64,000 nt of DNA from Flabesymbios commensalis (lineage: Eukaryota; Annelida; Polychaeta; Terebellida; Flabelligeridae): assembly GCA_964017125.1 (NCBI GenBank), contig OZ024905.1, positions 32,771,534 through 32,835,533 on the forward strand, given 5' to 3'. A program made the translations under genes and the position numbers. The notes beneath the pieces are model-generated. The model saw only the letters and a program-made list of their open reading frames with translations. It did no database searches and was not told the origin of the DNA. Within the stretch, counting starts at the first letter, position 1; every line of letters begins with the position of its first letter. Positions 1 through 14,000 of this stretch are shown here, piece after piece.

Positions 1-471
1 GGGAGAGGGAGGGGTTGGCAAGCGCAGCACAGCTTATGAAGATTTCAGCAGTCTGGCTTCAAATGCTGCAGGTGAAGATGCTAACTTCACTTCACTACTT
101 TCAAAATGTTCCAGTCCCTCACTGTTCTGTTGTATAATGACTTGGCAAGGGCTGATTTTTTAGCTAGCAATTTTTTGCATTTGTGTGCAGAACCGCAAAC
201 TCATCTCTTGTGATTTATAGGATGTGAGTAAGCAGGCCCACCGCACCATTTACCGCCTTATATAGCATGCACAGTCTACTCATCTCGCGTCTGCTGGCAA
301 GAGAATCACACTTGAGGATGTTGATTGTTGATCAGATCTCTTGATGTTATGATGTCGGTATCTGCTCTTTTGTAGCGAGTATAACCCTTCACAAAATGGG
401 CAGCACAACATTAGATCTTCTCCAGCTTATCAATGTCTAGTCCGGTATGTCGGTCCCAGGGTTCTAACCAA
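1..471. other. No gene recognised
   Basis: Positions 2-160 happen to be open in one frame and contain CAG|GTGAAG at 69-77, which looks like a splice donor. The phase-0 reading needed to join the exon at 1957 gives no UBA-like sequence. I see no other support for an exon. Confidence 0.5.
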
Positions 472-900
472 GCCCTTTTAGCGTGTCGGGCCTTTTAGCG
501 TGTCGACTGAGTTTCGCTGCCGCTACGCTACTAGTATCGCCGACACGCTGCCGATATGCTGAATAAAGAGCGACACGCTGCCGATACTCTGAAAATAATC
601 TTTTGAAAAATACGGGGCTGCCGTATCCCAGCAAACACGAGGCGCTGACGCAATGCTTGCCTGATGATGCCCTGACTTCGCAGAGAGCCGGCCAGCAACA
701 ACACATTATTTGTGCAGCGACTCCTGTATGTTGGTTAAGCAGTAGCCGCGACGTCCTCATTGAGGCCGTGGATTGCTCTATTTGTTTCACCCGAAAAAAT
801 CAACATTTTTTCAACATGGCGGTGACTGAGAGCGATCTCGACCCCAAGCCCCGAAAAATGCCTATAACGTTTTATAAACTGTGCGAAAAATAAGTCCAGC
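472..900. repeat. GC-rich repeat with GTGTCG/CGACACG units, probable hAT-like MITE piece
   Basis: It follows CAGGGTTCTAACCAAGCC, a hAT-like end. It has two direct copies of CTTTTAGCGTGTCG, then two inverted-orientation copies of CGACACGCTGCCGATA. At 633 a CAGCAAACACGAGGC sequence matches the CAGCAAACAC MITE family. Open frames here read through the repeat on both strands and are not credible genes. Confidence 0.45.
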
Positions 901-1019
901 ATGCGATCTCGTTGCTAATATGCTACTGATTTTAAAAAACATTATTATGAAATTAAATTTTACGATAAAGCAGGCAATCGTCTGCAAGGAGGCCGCAATG
1001 AGATTTCACTTGCTGTGTT

Positions 1020-1300
1020 AAAACATTTATGAAAATGAGAAATCCCGGAGTCAACACTAATTTCAGAAGAGCAAAATCTGTCTATGACCACTTTCTGTGA
1101 TCTCCCCTTAAAAAGTCAGAAATCCAGTTATGTATGTCACCTTTAATCCCATAATGTCCAAGCTTAGACATCAGCCGATGATGGGGAACCGTGTCGAATG
1201 CCTTGGAAAAATCGACCGATGTCAACAAGGCATGGATGGTAATCATAAGTTGGGACTCACAGGAGTGTCTTGATCAGAAGCCATGTTGCTTATCTTACAT
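1020..1300 (-). mobile_element. LINE reverse-transcriptase fragment (Jockey/CR1 superfamily)
   Basis: Read on the minus strand, the translation contains QHGF, SRHSCESQLMITIHALL, SVDFSKAFDTVPHHRLMSKL and GHYGIKGDIHNWISDF. It continues in another frame with KVVIDRFCSSEISVDSGIS. These are the thumb-side and palm blocks of non-LTR reverse transcriptases. There is a stop after QHGF and at least one frameshift after the DFLRG block. The fragment covers under a third of the enzyme and is dead. Confidence 0.85.
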
Positions 1301-1956
1301 CGTATTCAATTCACCCAGGCTATTGTGACAGTGAAAAACAACCCAGTCACTAATGTCACGCATTCACACCTATGACGCAATACCTGATACATATGTGTAC
1401 ATAGTGGTAATAACTGGCGATGTTTACATACTTCACTGATTCTGTTTTACCCTTAATTGGGTAGGGTGGGTGTTAGAAACGTCTAATTGGGTGCCCGGAT
1501 TACATGATAAGGTGCCCCTAATGATAGGTGGCATAAGGTAGTTTTTGCCGGGTCAGAGTTAGGCTTATGTTAAAGGCTTTTTGTGAAGAATGCAAAGCAA
1601 AATTGATTGCATGGCGTTCAAATAGAGCTTTAAGCTCTTTATGGCATACACCCTTTCCTGTATTTCAATTTAATTTAGAGAGTTATCTTTTATTTGACAT
1701 AATCACCCAGGTATGCTCCACCTTTACACTGCCTCTCAGCCCTGTCAACAATGGGTGATTTTGGTGACACACTCAATTTTAAAAAGGCTGTTTTTAAAAA
1801 AAGATTTTTTTAATACCAGCAACAGGGTTTTTTTCAGATGCTTTTGATGCAAAAAACACCCTAAACTACTCAATTGGTCTAATTGTCCAAATGTTATACA
1901 GCAGTGTCAGTGATTAATGTCAAGCTCCTAAACTGGTACCTCAATCTATTTTTCAG
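1301..1956. other. Upstream intron or flank, nothing recognised
   Basis: AT-rich sequence. The open frame at 1567-1758 ends next to CCCAG|GTATGC but shows no UBA or other known similarity, and I do not call it an exon. Confidence 0.4.
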
Positions 1957-2077
1957 CTTGCACCATCACCTGGTAGTCAGCCGGTGGTTACAGACAGTGA
2001 CAAGAGCACGTGGTTGGAAGATAACAAAGCAAATAAGATCACAAAGGCCACAGATCCCACATCTACTGCTCCTGCTG
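1957..2077 (+). CDS. USP25: USP25/28 exon 1 in window (linker before SIM)
   Basis: A polypyrimidine tract and TTTTCAG acceptor open a frame read from the first base, [17 protein letters not shown] onward, rich in Ser, Thr, Pro and Lys. It closes at a GTATTT donor leaving one base (G). That base plus the GG opening the next exon makes Gly, so the join reads [11 protein letters not shown]. Length and place match the poorly conserved linker between UBA and SIM in human USP25. The call rests on splice signals, open frame and phase rather than similarity. Confidence 0.78.
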
Positions 2078-5000
2078 GTATTTTTACAACAAAATGTTAC
2101 CCAACAGACACAAAGTTATAATCCAAAGTTGGTTTGCTGTTTGACCAGCGTCGCAGATGGTGGGACAACAGTAAACCAGCATTAAGTTAAAAGTTCTGTA
2201 TCTGCTGGGTAGGCATTTCTTGGTCTTATTGTCCTACACTTGCTCGAGAAAAAGTTAATAACATACATAAAGCCATTTCCCCTTAGAATGAAAATACAAA
2301 AGTGAAAAAATTACTATTTCTTTAAAAAGACCATATTTGAAGTATAAACGTACATGGCAATTCTAAATAAAACTGCTAAGCAGGTATGCAAATTCGTACC
2401 GGCCCGTTCAAGGCTAGTGGAATATTGTCAGGACTAGTGGATTTTCCTTAGAAATGTATGGTAATGATTGTAAGGGCTAGTTTAATTCCGCTCTGGGCTA
2501 GTGAAACTTATAATTGAATTTGCATCCGTGCTAAATATATTTTGGTACTTGCTGTCATCATGTACTTTTGATTTCATGGTTGTTGTTTTTTAGCTGAAGT
2601 TAATCACAAATAATTAACTGACAGTTTACAATTTTGATCATGAATTTCAAAAACAAAAATAAAAATCTTACATCAAAATTTGTCTGAAACATTACATTTT
2701 GGATTGTCATACGCAACACCAAAGTCATCTTTTCTTCTGTTAGATTCATTACCTTTCATCAATGTTTCTCAGATACCTGTGTACTAGTATATTTATTTCC
2801 TCAGTTTGTTGCATGATATTTTGATCACAATTTATGTAACCATTTTAATAACTTATAGCAGTTTAGGTCCGATCAAATATCGGACTTCACATTTATGGCA
2901 CTGCAGTCTAGGTCCAAGTCCTGCTCAGACTGCCAAACATTGCTGATGTCATAAAATCAAAAAAACCAGACCACACAGATGTTTAGTGTCTCCTTAACCA
3001 GACTGCCATGAGTTAATATGGTGATCGAGGATGAAACCCTTGCAATGGAGAAAAAAATATTCTCATTATATCTTGTTTAATTTAGTCCATGAGGTCACAC
3101 TCCACAAAGAACACATTTCGCTGAAGTAAATCACAAATGACTGTCATTTTTGTTCAGCTTGGCTGATTATTTTAGAAACCTTGCATGATTACTAGAGCAT
3201 TATTATGAAATTAAGTGCCCAGTGCATAAGGATAACAAATGATACATTTCACAGATCCTAGCCAATTCATAAATGCCGGCTAGTGGCATTTTTTTTATTA
3301 TTATTCCTAGTAGCACTGAGCTCAGAAGTCTACACTTGATAGCACGTGTTATACATGTATTAGGAAAACTCCCCATTGTGGGACAGTCCACATTTTTGTG
3401 AGGGAATACTGTATGGCCTGTTGTGGAATATGCGAAACAGGCAGTGCCTTTTGTGACCTAATTTTTTTTAAGTAAATCTTCGCCAAATTTGAACTGCGGA
3501 ATAAATTATCAAAATTAAATAGCTTAACAGTACAGTACAGGGTGTACATGTTTACTACAGTCATGTATGTATATATATGACTATGATGACTTATCTTTAC
3601 AAGAGAGTGTCCTTCTGTTAACTTGGATTTATATGGTAAAAAATTGTGCACTGTGGAACAAAAAATGTTATATAAGTTTACAAAACTAATGTTATAGGCA
3701 GGTATAGAAACATTCAGCCGAACATTTCACTTTTTAAAAATCTGTTTGTTGTAAACATATTTATTTAACGAGGATTTACAAATAGCTACAAAGCTGAGGT
3801 CAGTGTCTCCTCAGAATCTGTTTCATTACTATCTGTTTCATTACTACTGTTTCATTACTATCTGTTTCATTACTATCTGTTTCATTACTATCTTTTTCAT
3901 TACTATCTGTTTCATTACTATCTGAATATATTTAAAGTTTAACACATACCATTTTCAGATACATGTACTTATTCAATATAACTTCTTATGGGTTCTGAAC
4001 TATTTATTTTGCCATTTTCTAGTACTGTCGTAGGGCTCGCCATCGGCCATGTCCCATTATACCAGACAAATTTGATCAGACTGTGCGTGTGTGATGGGAG
4101 AATCATACAAATTGGCCATAGTTGATTGTCAGAAACCAGCTAGTAAATGCTGGCTTCAAACTTATATTAATCATGGTAATGTGTTTTTAAGATAATTTCA
4201 TTAACAGAAAGGTTTCACAAATAAGGTGGAGCTAATTTTTGTAAGAATATTAAGTAATCTAATGCATATCTATGTGCATTAGCTTACTTATTATTATTAC
4301 AAGAATTTGTTATGTATACATAATAGTTAGCAATATTTTTTTAGGGCCTGGTATCATTGACTTGACAAGTGAAAATCCTGAAGCAGATTTACAGAAAGCT
4401 ATAGCTGCAAGTCTCTGTGAAACCAATTCTACTGGTGTTGCAACTGGTATTCTGGGTGGTCAAGTCTCCAGAGAAGAGCAAGATATTAGTCGGTTAGCTA
4501 TGATTTTCTTGAGAATTAGTTTTTGGCTTATTCAAAGTATATGGACTTATTAGCTCCCGCCGTCACCGTAGGTGAGCGAAGGGAGCTATGGATTCTACCT
4601 CCGTTTTTTTTTGGCCTCTTCTTTTGCCTATAACTTTGTGAGAAAATAAGCTAGGATAACAATTTTTGGTATGTGGGTTACTTCCAGGTGGCTAATGGAC
4701 GGGTTAAAATATTTTTAATCTGAATTCAATACGCAAGGTTGCAGAGGAGAAAATGATGATGTGACGGCGTTGGGCCGTTGGGCCGTTGGGCCGTTGGGCC
4801 GTCCGTAAACAATTCGTTTCCGGAGCATATCTCTGAAAGTACTTGTCCGATTGTCTTCAAATTTTACACACAACACCCCTGGGGGGTCTAGTTGTGCCTT
4901 TTGGGGTATTTGAACTTTGACCTACTTCTGGTTCAGAACTATGACCTATTTAGACGTTTTGACGCGCACTTCGTTTCCGGAGCAGATCTCGAAAAGTACT

Positions 5001-8000
5001 GGGCCGATGACAGTCATATTGCACATACATGTTCTCTAAGGTCCCTAGTTGTGCCTTTTCAGGTTTTTGGACCTTGACCTTGAAGTTGACCCAGCACTTT
5101 GACCTAATTTATAACATCGGTAAATCCGACTGAAAGATTTTGCGGAATATCATGAAAACCGCTCAAGATAGCTACACCATTACTATAAAACAAATTGTGA
5201 GGTTTCAGGAGAGGATGCATCTTGAAAAATTTCAAGTCGATAAAATTAAAAATGGCCGCCTATCGGCCATTATTCACCTCGACAGGCCTGATATTGCGGA
5301 ATATCATGAAAACCGCTCAAGATAGCTACACCATTAATATCAAATAAATTGTAAGGTTTCAGGAGAGGATGCATCCTGAAAAAATTGAAGTTGAGAAAAT
5401 TCAAAATGGCCGCCTATCAGCCATTATTCACCTCGACAGGCCTGATATTGTGGAATATCATGAAAACCGCTCAAGATATCTACACCATTACTATAAAACA
5501 AATTGTAAGGCTTCAGGAGAGGATGTATTTTGAAAAAAATCATTTTGTCAAAGTTCAAAATGGCCGCCAATCAGCCATTATTCACTTTCACATGGCTGTT
5601 ATTTGGTAAACCGTGCTAGATGGCTAGACCATTACTATAAAACAAAATGTGAGATTTCAGGAGAGGATGCATCTCGAAAAATTTTGACTTGATCAAATTC
5701 AAAATACCTCCTATCGGCCATTATTCACTTTCACATGGGCGATATTTGGTAAACCGTGCTAGATGGCTAGACCATTACTATAGAATGAAATGTGAGATTT
5801 CAGTTGAGGATGCATCTTGGAAAATTTTGACTTGATCAAATTCAAAATGGCCGCCTTTAGGCCATTATTCACTTTCACATGGCCGATATTTGGTAAACCG
5901 TGCTAGATAGCTAGACGATTACTATAGAATGAAATGTGAGATTTCAGCTGAGGATGCATCTTGAAAAATTCTGACTCGTTCAAATTCAAAATAGCCCCCT
6001 ATCGGCCATTATTTACTTTCACATGCCCAATATTTTGCAAACTGTGTTAGATGTTAGTCCATTACTATAAAACAAAATTTGAGGTTTCGGGGGAGGATGC
6101 ACCCTAAGTTTTTGACTAATTTATATCGAATTCAAAATGACCGTAAATCAGCTATTAGTTACCTCGATTGGCCTGATATAGGGTAAACCGTGCCAGATAG
6201 GTAGACCATTACTGGGATACTGATTAGGATCATTAATTTCAATGGAGGTTTGCAATCTCTGACAGACTGTCTAGTTCTTATCCCACTCTTAGACTGGGCT
6301 TCTTAGACCTAGTTGTCTTGCGTCTTGTTGACCTAGCCTAGGACTACATTAAAAACCCTACACAAAATTGCTTAAATCAAATTCTAATTCGTCGCGGGAG
6401 CTCCTGGACTTATGTAGTCTTGTTGCAGTAGGACATATTTTTTCAAATAACGGGGGTTGATTTGTTTGGAAAGGGTGTCATTTGTTTAGCCACCAAAGTG
6501 TTTTCCAGTTCATTTTTTTGGGGGGAGGGGAGTATTTGAAAAATATTTGGTTTGGCTGTAGCTAATTAGCTATAGTGTGTTCATAGTACAAAAAACTACA
6601 CATGCGAGCAAACAAAACAATTGACCAAATTACAGTTACTTGAATAATTTTCAATAAAAAAACGTTTCATATAGATCATTAGACCAGAGAGACTGTGTGT
6701 ATATAATTTATCTTTTATAATATGGGGACAACTGTTAATAATAGTTACAATACGATATGCAATACATTTTTTTACAAATTCATTTTTTTTACGAAAGTCG
6801 ATATATAAATCTTGGTTTCTGGTGTGGTAATTATGTGGATTTTTATTAAATATCAATGTTAAAAAATAACAGGGTAAGTTTCCATTCAGGTACCGATAAT
6901 AAAATTTCACTTGCTGCATTTTTACCATATCTTCGAATTTTATCAATGAAAGTTGTTTTAATAGAGGTTCCGAATGAGCGAAAAGTTTACTAAATGTAAT
7001 GATCCTTAAAACTTTTTTCTGTAGCAAAGAAATCTCATTATGATAATCACCCCAAGCCAATAAACAATAGGTCATGTGAGGTCAAATTAGAGAATTATAT
7101 AACAGAACTAAAATATCAGCTGGTAATATCATTAATATCATAAATATACCTATAGAACGAGATATTCTACTAGCAATATAGTTGACATGCGAATTCCATT
7201 TCAAATTCTTATTAATTATTAAACCGAGAAAATTAAAATTATCAACCTTCTCAATTTCAACACCATTTATAGTTATTATTGGATAAATAATTGACTTTTG
7301 ACTCTGATGGAAAAACATACATTTGGATTTTGAAATGTTAAGTGACAGTTTATTAAGTTCAAGCCACAAAAATAATTTATCTAATTTTTTATTGATTAAA
7401 TTTACATGTTTTGCATCAATTTTACTGATGTACTATCAAAGTAGCATATCCAGCTTTGTTTTATTTGGGGGAGCTAAATTATGCACCCGGGAATGATTAT
7501 TGCTCTTGGAGTGGTGTAGTTTTTTAACAAATAGAGATGATATTTTTTATGTTGCATTTAAAATTATTGCAGCAGCCTCTCTATCTGTTTATACTTGGGG
7601 GGGGGGGGGCAGGGAATTTATGTTTTGGTGTAGGTCTACATGTATTTTTTTCATCGGGGGTTCAATAGTGGAAATTATTGTGATAGATTCTGAAGCTTTT
7701 TCTTTAGTCAGCGAGAGGTGTAATTGTTTAGATCTTGGACAAAAACCAAATATACCAAATATACTTCTTTGAATGTTTTGGTCATTACTATCGCCATCAT
7801 TGTTTTATTGCAATGATATTTCTGGTCATATTTAAATGTGTGTTTGACAGTGCTTTAGAACAGAGCCTAGAAGAGAACAAAGCAGGTACTAAACGCAAGA
7901 GAGCAGATCTGTGGTTTGTTGATCCGTTGAATCCTCATGAGAGGGCACGGTACAAAGGATGGCCTGTAGGTCTTAAAAATGTAGGCAACACTTGTTGGTT

Positions 8001-11000
8001 CAGTGCTGTTATACAGGTAAGATGATCTCTATAGATTAGTGCTTTGAATATTTGAATTTGCCATGGTAAATATAGTTTAACTTTTAGCTATGGAGTCAAC
8101 TTTTTAACTGCTGTGATTTGATGAAATAGCCTCTTGTCTACCTTTATCCTCATTGCACTAAAACTGTACATCACACCTCTAAGCTAATTACAGCTAGTGA
8201 TGGGTATTGGTTGAAATTGTATCATATGTTCATGTAATTTGAAAACAACAACATATCTTTGTGTAGTATGTTATCAACACCCACCATACCTGTACTGCAA
8301 CCATTGTTCTAAGTCCCCACTTTTTTTAAACGTGGTTTACCCATGCGGCGTCCCTGATTGGTCCAATATCGAAAAAAATTAAGTGAAAATCACATATATT
8401 TTTTTATCATTTCTGTTTCAATTGTGAGGGAAACACCCCACAAAAAAATTAAAATGATACCTTTTGGAAATTTATTTAGCTCTCACTCAAAGCTACCTGA
8501 TGAATTTTGTTTATTTGTCACATATATGACCTATGGGCCTGAGAAATTCTTTTCCAAGATGGCTTCTAAGAAAGCTTGTGAATGTGATATCTTTTGAAAG
8601 GTTAGTTGGATTGCATTCAAACTTGATGTGACTGTTCGAGGTATTTTTTATGATCTGACTAACTTTTCGAAAAATCAATTGAAAACAAATGGCTGACAAG
8701 AGCTATCTTGAAAAAGCAATCCCCAGTGGAGACCTTGGTTCCTGGTACAGTGAAACTCGGGTCCCGGTGGTCACTACTATGGCTGGTCGACCACAACTTA
8801 CAATTTAACCAATTTCCCTATCACATTTTCACTGGTAAGACTCTCCAATGAACGGTCACCCCAAAACCCGGCCACCGGCCAGTTTTTTCCGGCCAAAATC
8901 CATTTTTAACCCGGTATAACAGCCACAATGTGTGACAATTTTTACAATCCTCGAAAAAATACAGACGTCGCCATCTTGATTCGAGATTACTTCCATTCTG
9001 GTTTCGGTAAATCTAATTCACAGATTTCCATGCTTCAAATTCTTACTATAACGCCACCTGGTGAAGACATATACGCAGGGTTCACCACAGTGCCGGGAAT
9101 GCCGGCTGCCCGACCGGATGAATTCTGAAAAAAAAAATATGTATTTTGATTTTTTTTTTGAATTTTTTTGTTGAATTTTTTTTCAGTTCCATTTGCGTTT
9201 TAAAGATGGCTAACTGACAGTGACTGATTTTGTAATTTATTGGCTTTTAGTATCAGTTGTTCATCAGATGAACATTTTTTTAAGAAAAAACGTGCCAGAT
9301 ATTACTTAGTGGGCAACCACACTTGCTGCAAATTTTATGCAGCAGTGTAAGGGTTAAGCTGCTCGCGCGCGCTAAGTTAATATTTTTGAGAGAACAACCA
9401 GATGATTTTTCTTTCTGTGGAGAACTCTGTATACATTATGTAGCGGCCATCTGTACTCTGCTGGCGATTATGCTGACATGAATTTCACTCAGCATAGCAG
9501 AGCGGCCACTTGTAATAAGGCCTAATAACGATAGAATAGGCATACCATAGATAAAACACCACTGCTATATTATATTAATTACCAACATCAAATAATTATA
9601 TTGTGTAGTCTAGAGTAGGGCTACTTAATAGTTAGAACTTAAGAGTAGAGGTGTAATATTTTGGACAGAGCATGCAGAGGGGAATTTGGATCTTGATTTC
9701 TTCAGCTAATAGTCATGCCCACTTTTACCAAGCACCCAAAAATGGCGGAATCACATTATCTCAGAAATAAAGGGTCCGTTTGTAATCCCCTTTCATCCGC
9801 GTTATTTTAATAGAAATTAATGCATAAATATTTTTTCCTGTATCAATATATACAAAGAAATAATGTTATTTGATTAATTTAGTGTTTTGTAAGCAATACC
9901 GTAGATAGTTATATCTTTTGCCATTACGGCAGTTGAAAATGACCCCTGACTTTAAATTATTTTTTTATTATTTTTTTCACCCCCTCCCCCCTTCTTCTTA
10001 ATTTCCTATGAGCGGCCAACCCCTCCCAACGGCCACTTTTGGCTAACATTCAGTGTGGCCGTTGATAGCAGGTTTTACTGTACTCTATTAATGCTTCCAT
10101 AACAAAAAACAATCACATCTAGAAAAACTGTTTATTTCTGTCCATAAAAGTATGTATCACATTTTTTTGGCATGATATCAATAATTTTGTGACCTTGGTA
10201 ACAGGCTGAATAAAACTTTGCAACCTTTGAAGTATAGCTTGTCCCAACTTATACTCTTTACTGCATGATAGTTTTTCAACACAAAGAAACAAAATGTTTC
10301 TTCCCCGTTCACTCGTAAAAATTCAATATTTTTGTGAGCCTCCATGACCGCCAGAGCTTGAATTTTTAATCCTTTGTCTGGAGGGCAGTGTCATCTCATT
10401 CATCTCGCCATACTCAGGAGGTTCGTCTGGCCCAGTTTAGCCTATATGTGCACAAAGGTGGCCTAAAACCCCATTTATTTCATTTTTTACAACGCAACTC
10501 CTTGTTAATTGAAGCAAGCTTGGATTTATTTTAATTGCAAATAAAGTTCAATATAAAGAGTATATTTTTTATTTATATTATACTACAAAATTGTGGGACA
10601 ATATTGCATATTGGTATATAGCACACAGAAATATGCTTCAAATCCGAGCATACATTACACACACCCTTTAAATACCATGCACCTTTAAATATTGCTTATT
10701 CCCTCGTTGGTTCTAGGATGTTAAGGTGTGTTAGTATGATGAATTTGTGACTTTTCAGTTCTGTTGTATTTTTAGAAATATTCTTAAACAGGTGGCAACA
10801 GAGAGTCATTAAGGTAGCATTATGCTCACATTTTATGATACAATAACACATGTTGCAGTTCTGCCCCATAGTGATCCACAGGAAAGGGAGTATAATTACT
10901 GATAATACACACACATCTGACCTCACTGTGCCTCAGTGGCTTATAAAAACACAAGGAGCCGGGCAATGCTTGGGCACGTGTGGACTAATGTCACAAACAT

Positions 11001-14000
11001 TAGCCCAACATTGACCCAGCTTCTTTGATAAGATCTCCACCGGGCTCCCAGACAGATAAACCAATGCCTTAAATTGAATAATGCAGGGGCCTATTATAAT
11101 CTGCTGCCTTTTACAGGACTGGTAGTATATATCATCAATTGTATGCAGTAGTAATGACAGAGAAAACAAACAATGTGTGTGATTATTATTAATGATTCAC
11201 TTGCGGTTTTCAAGCTCCTGTTTAGTAGGCAGCATGTTGAGCTGTGTCAGTTGTGATTGAGCAGGTAATCCTTTCAACAGAGAGTAACAGTGATAAGTGG
11301 TGTGACATACTAATCCCCTGTTAAGCACCAGGCCTAATGAGCCGTGTTCACTCACGTGTCACAGCAGGTGTCGTAACGCACAGCATAAGGTCGAGGACTG
11401 TGTGACTAAACTATCAGCAAACACAAAGAGTTCAACCTATGGTTTGATGTTGGGCTAGCGTTGCAGACAATGATCCAAAATTAAAACCAGCAATGGTTCA
11501 ATGCTTCGTATTTGCTGGGTACTGATTGCACTGTGCATACAGGCTTTTCAAAATAAATGAAAAGTTGCACTGTATAGTCTGGTAAATTCATACAAAATAA
11601 TTTTATCTTTTCAGTCTTTGTTCAATATTCCGCTTTTCCGGCACCTTATTTTGAACTTTGAATGTCCTGAAGAAGTGAGCAGTGCTGGGAAGAAGGTAAG
11701 ATTCTATCAGCGTCCCAATCTATATATCAGAAGAGATAAAGCCACAGCAAATTAATTAAGAAAAAATCCATCAACGATTTCGTCATTATAAAAACACTTT
11801 TTCAGATTATTGAAATGCATTCCAAGAATGTATTAACCCTTATCCTGCTAACTTATTTTATATACATTTTCACCCACTTAAAGTTGTGTCTCGCTACCAC
11901 TACCCACAACTTCAAGTGGGTGAAAATTACTCATATTTGTTTAATTTGAGATGTATCCTTTGCAAATCCTCATGTTTGAAAACACATTTTGTTTCCAATA
12001 TCAGTAATTTGATTGACTATTAAAATAGGTTAAAAACAACAATAGCCGTGATCAGCAGGATAAGGGTTACCCCTTAAACATGGGAAAGCGCTGAATTAAA
12101 GAATTTTAATTTTTACCCATTTCAAGTTGTGGGTCGAGATAGCAAGACACAACTTCAAGTAGGGAAAATTACTCACATTTGTGGAATTCGAATCAAAACT
12201 TATGCTAATCTAAGGGTTAACCCTTTCAAGACTGAATTTACCTTTGTTATCTTCATCCATTACAAGACGCGAATTGCTGTCGCAATTCTCGACTTGTAGT
12301 GGATGAAGATGATTTGCTGTAGTTTAAGAAATGACCATGTATTGGTAAACCAGTATCATGGGAATTTTAGTTTTAAAAACCCTTGGTCTGTTTTCAGGGA
12401 TGTAGAATGATGCTTTAATGCATCGTGAGGGCTTAACCCTTACAACACGGGGATCGACTTTAGTCCTCACAATCTGATGTCTGTAGACATCCGAGTAAAA
12501 ATATTTATAATGGTCGTAGACCCATAACGTCTGATCTCCATAGTTTATATAAAAGCATTTCAGCACTTTAACCGTGAAGGGTTAACATGTTCACAACACG
12601 CTTTTCTGGTCACTGCTATTGTCCGATACATGTATTACTAAAATTGATGAAATAGCTCTAGGTAAATGAGAAGTTAATCGCTGACTATCAGGCTGCATAA
12701 TAAACTCCCAATAATGTTCAGAACCGCAGGGTTCTTGTTTTTAGATATATAGCTACATGTACATGTCTCGGTGTTATTTAAAGTGAGAAAATAAATTAAG
12801 CTGTCTTTTCACCTGCAGCTGGTTACGCCGCGGTTACTTGTTTTCTATATAGGATCATATATTATAACTCCTGCTTATTCATACTTTAAATAGTCATTAC
12901 ATACAAGTTGGAAATTTGTTTTGTGACATTTTGATTTCCATATAATCAACCCTTTATTTATTGGAACAACTAATAAAGACATTTCCAACAGATCTTTATT
13001 ATGTCGTGGTGGAGTCTTATTGTTTTTGCTGAGTTCACCCGCCGCCACATTTTGTTTCTGCTCTCACTCCAAAACCCCTGCTCGGATTATTTTCAAATAT
13101 TTGCAGTATGCATACTAGCCCTGGGGAATTTGCGTGGTAAATTTTTTTTGAGATTTTCAGTGTCTTTAAAATCCAAGATGGCTGCCAAAATCCTATGTCG
13201 CTCTCTAGAGTTTGAACCGCTTCATGGATTTGATCATGTTTGGTTTAAAGGAATGAAATTTGCCTGGTAAATTTGTTGGCTTTTTTCAACTTTTTCAACA
13301 AAATCCAAGATGGATGCCAAAAACCTGTGTCATTCTCTAGAGCTTAAACTGCTTCATGGATTTGTATTATGCTTGGTTCAAAGGAAGAACCCTACCCTGG
13401 TGTGTGCTGATTAGTTTTTGGTGTGATAGTAATAATAAAAACTTATATTTTTATTTTTTAGCTGATATTTCAGTTTTGCTCATTTTGGCTATTATCAAAA
13501 TTTGGTAATGTAGTTATACAGCCCAAATTTTATCTTTTGTGTATGCTCACTGGCCCTGAGAAAATTGTCAGGAGAATTGTTTTTCTTTTTTCATTTTTTC
13601 AACAAAATTCAAGATGGCCGAGGAATCACATGTTACTCTCAAGAGCTTGAACTGCTTTACCGATTTTTTCCAAGGAAGCAACTTACCCTGGACATATGTT
13701 GATTACATTTTTGTGTGATTCTGCCATCACATTTTTTCGTGGTTCACATATAAAAATTGGTGACAGTACTGTATTTCTCTATAACTCTGTAACTTGAAAA
13801 CAAACAAAATAACTGGACCCTCAGTGTAAAAGAAAAATGTGAGGTCCCACACATTGATAACCCATGACAAATTTAGCAAAAATATTTTTTTTAATTGCAG
13901 ACTGGCAGCCTCATCTTTTTTTCCTAACAATAAATAGACAGAAGAAAATCCAGCACTATCGAGATGCTCACTTTTAGTAGTAGAGCGCTAGGGCCATGGT

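Noticed and set aside
1-71. Possible USP25/28 UBA exon ending at CAG|GTGAAG
   Set aside because: The phase-compatible reading does not resemble the UBA-like LNQLREITGI...ALKDSNGN region, so I left it out.
464-893. Overlapping open frames, including one ending AVTESDLDPKPRKMPITFYK
   Set aside because: They run through MITE-like repeat in a GC-richer patch. ACATGGCGG gives a fair start context but no donor or homology follows.
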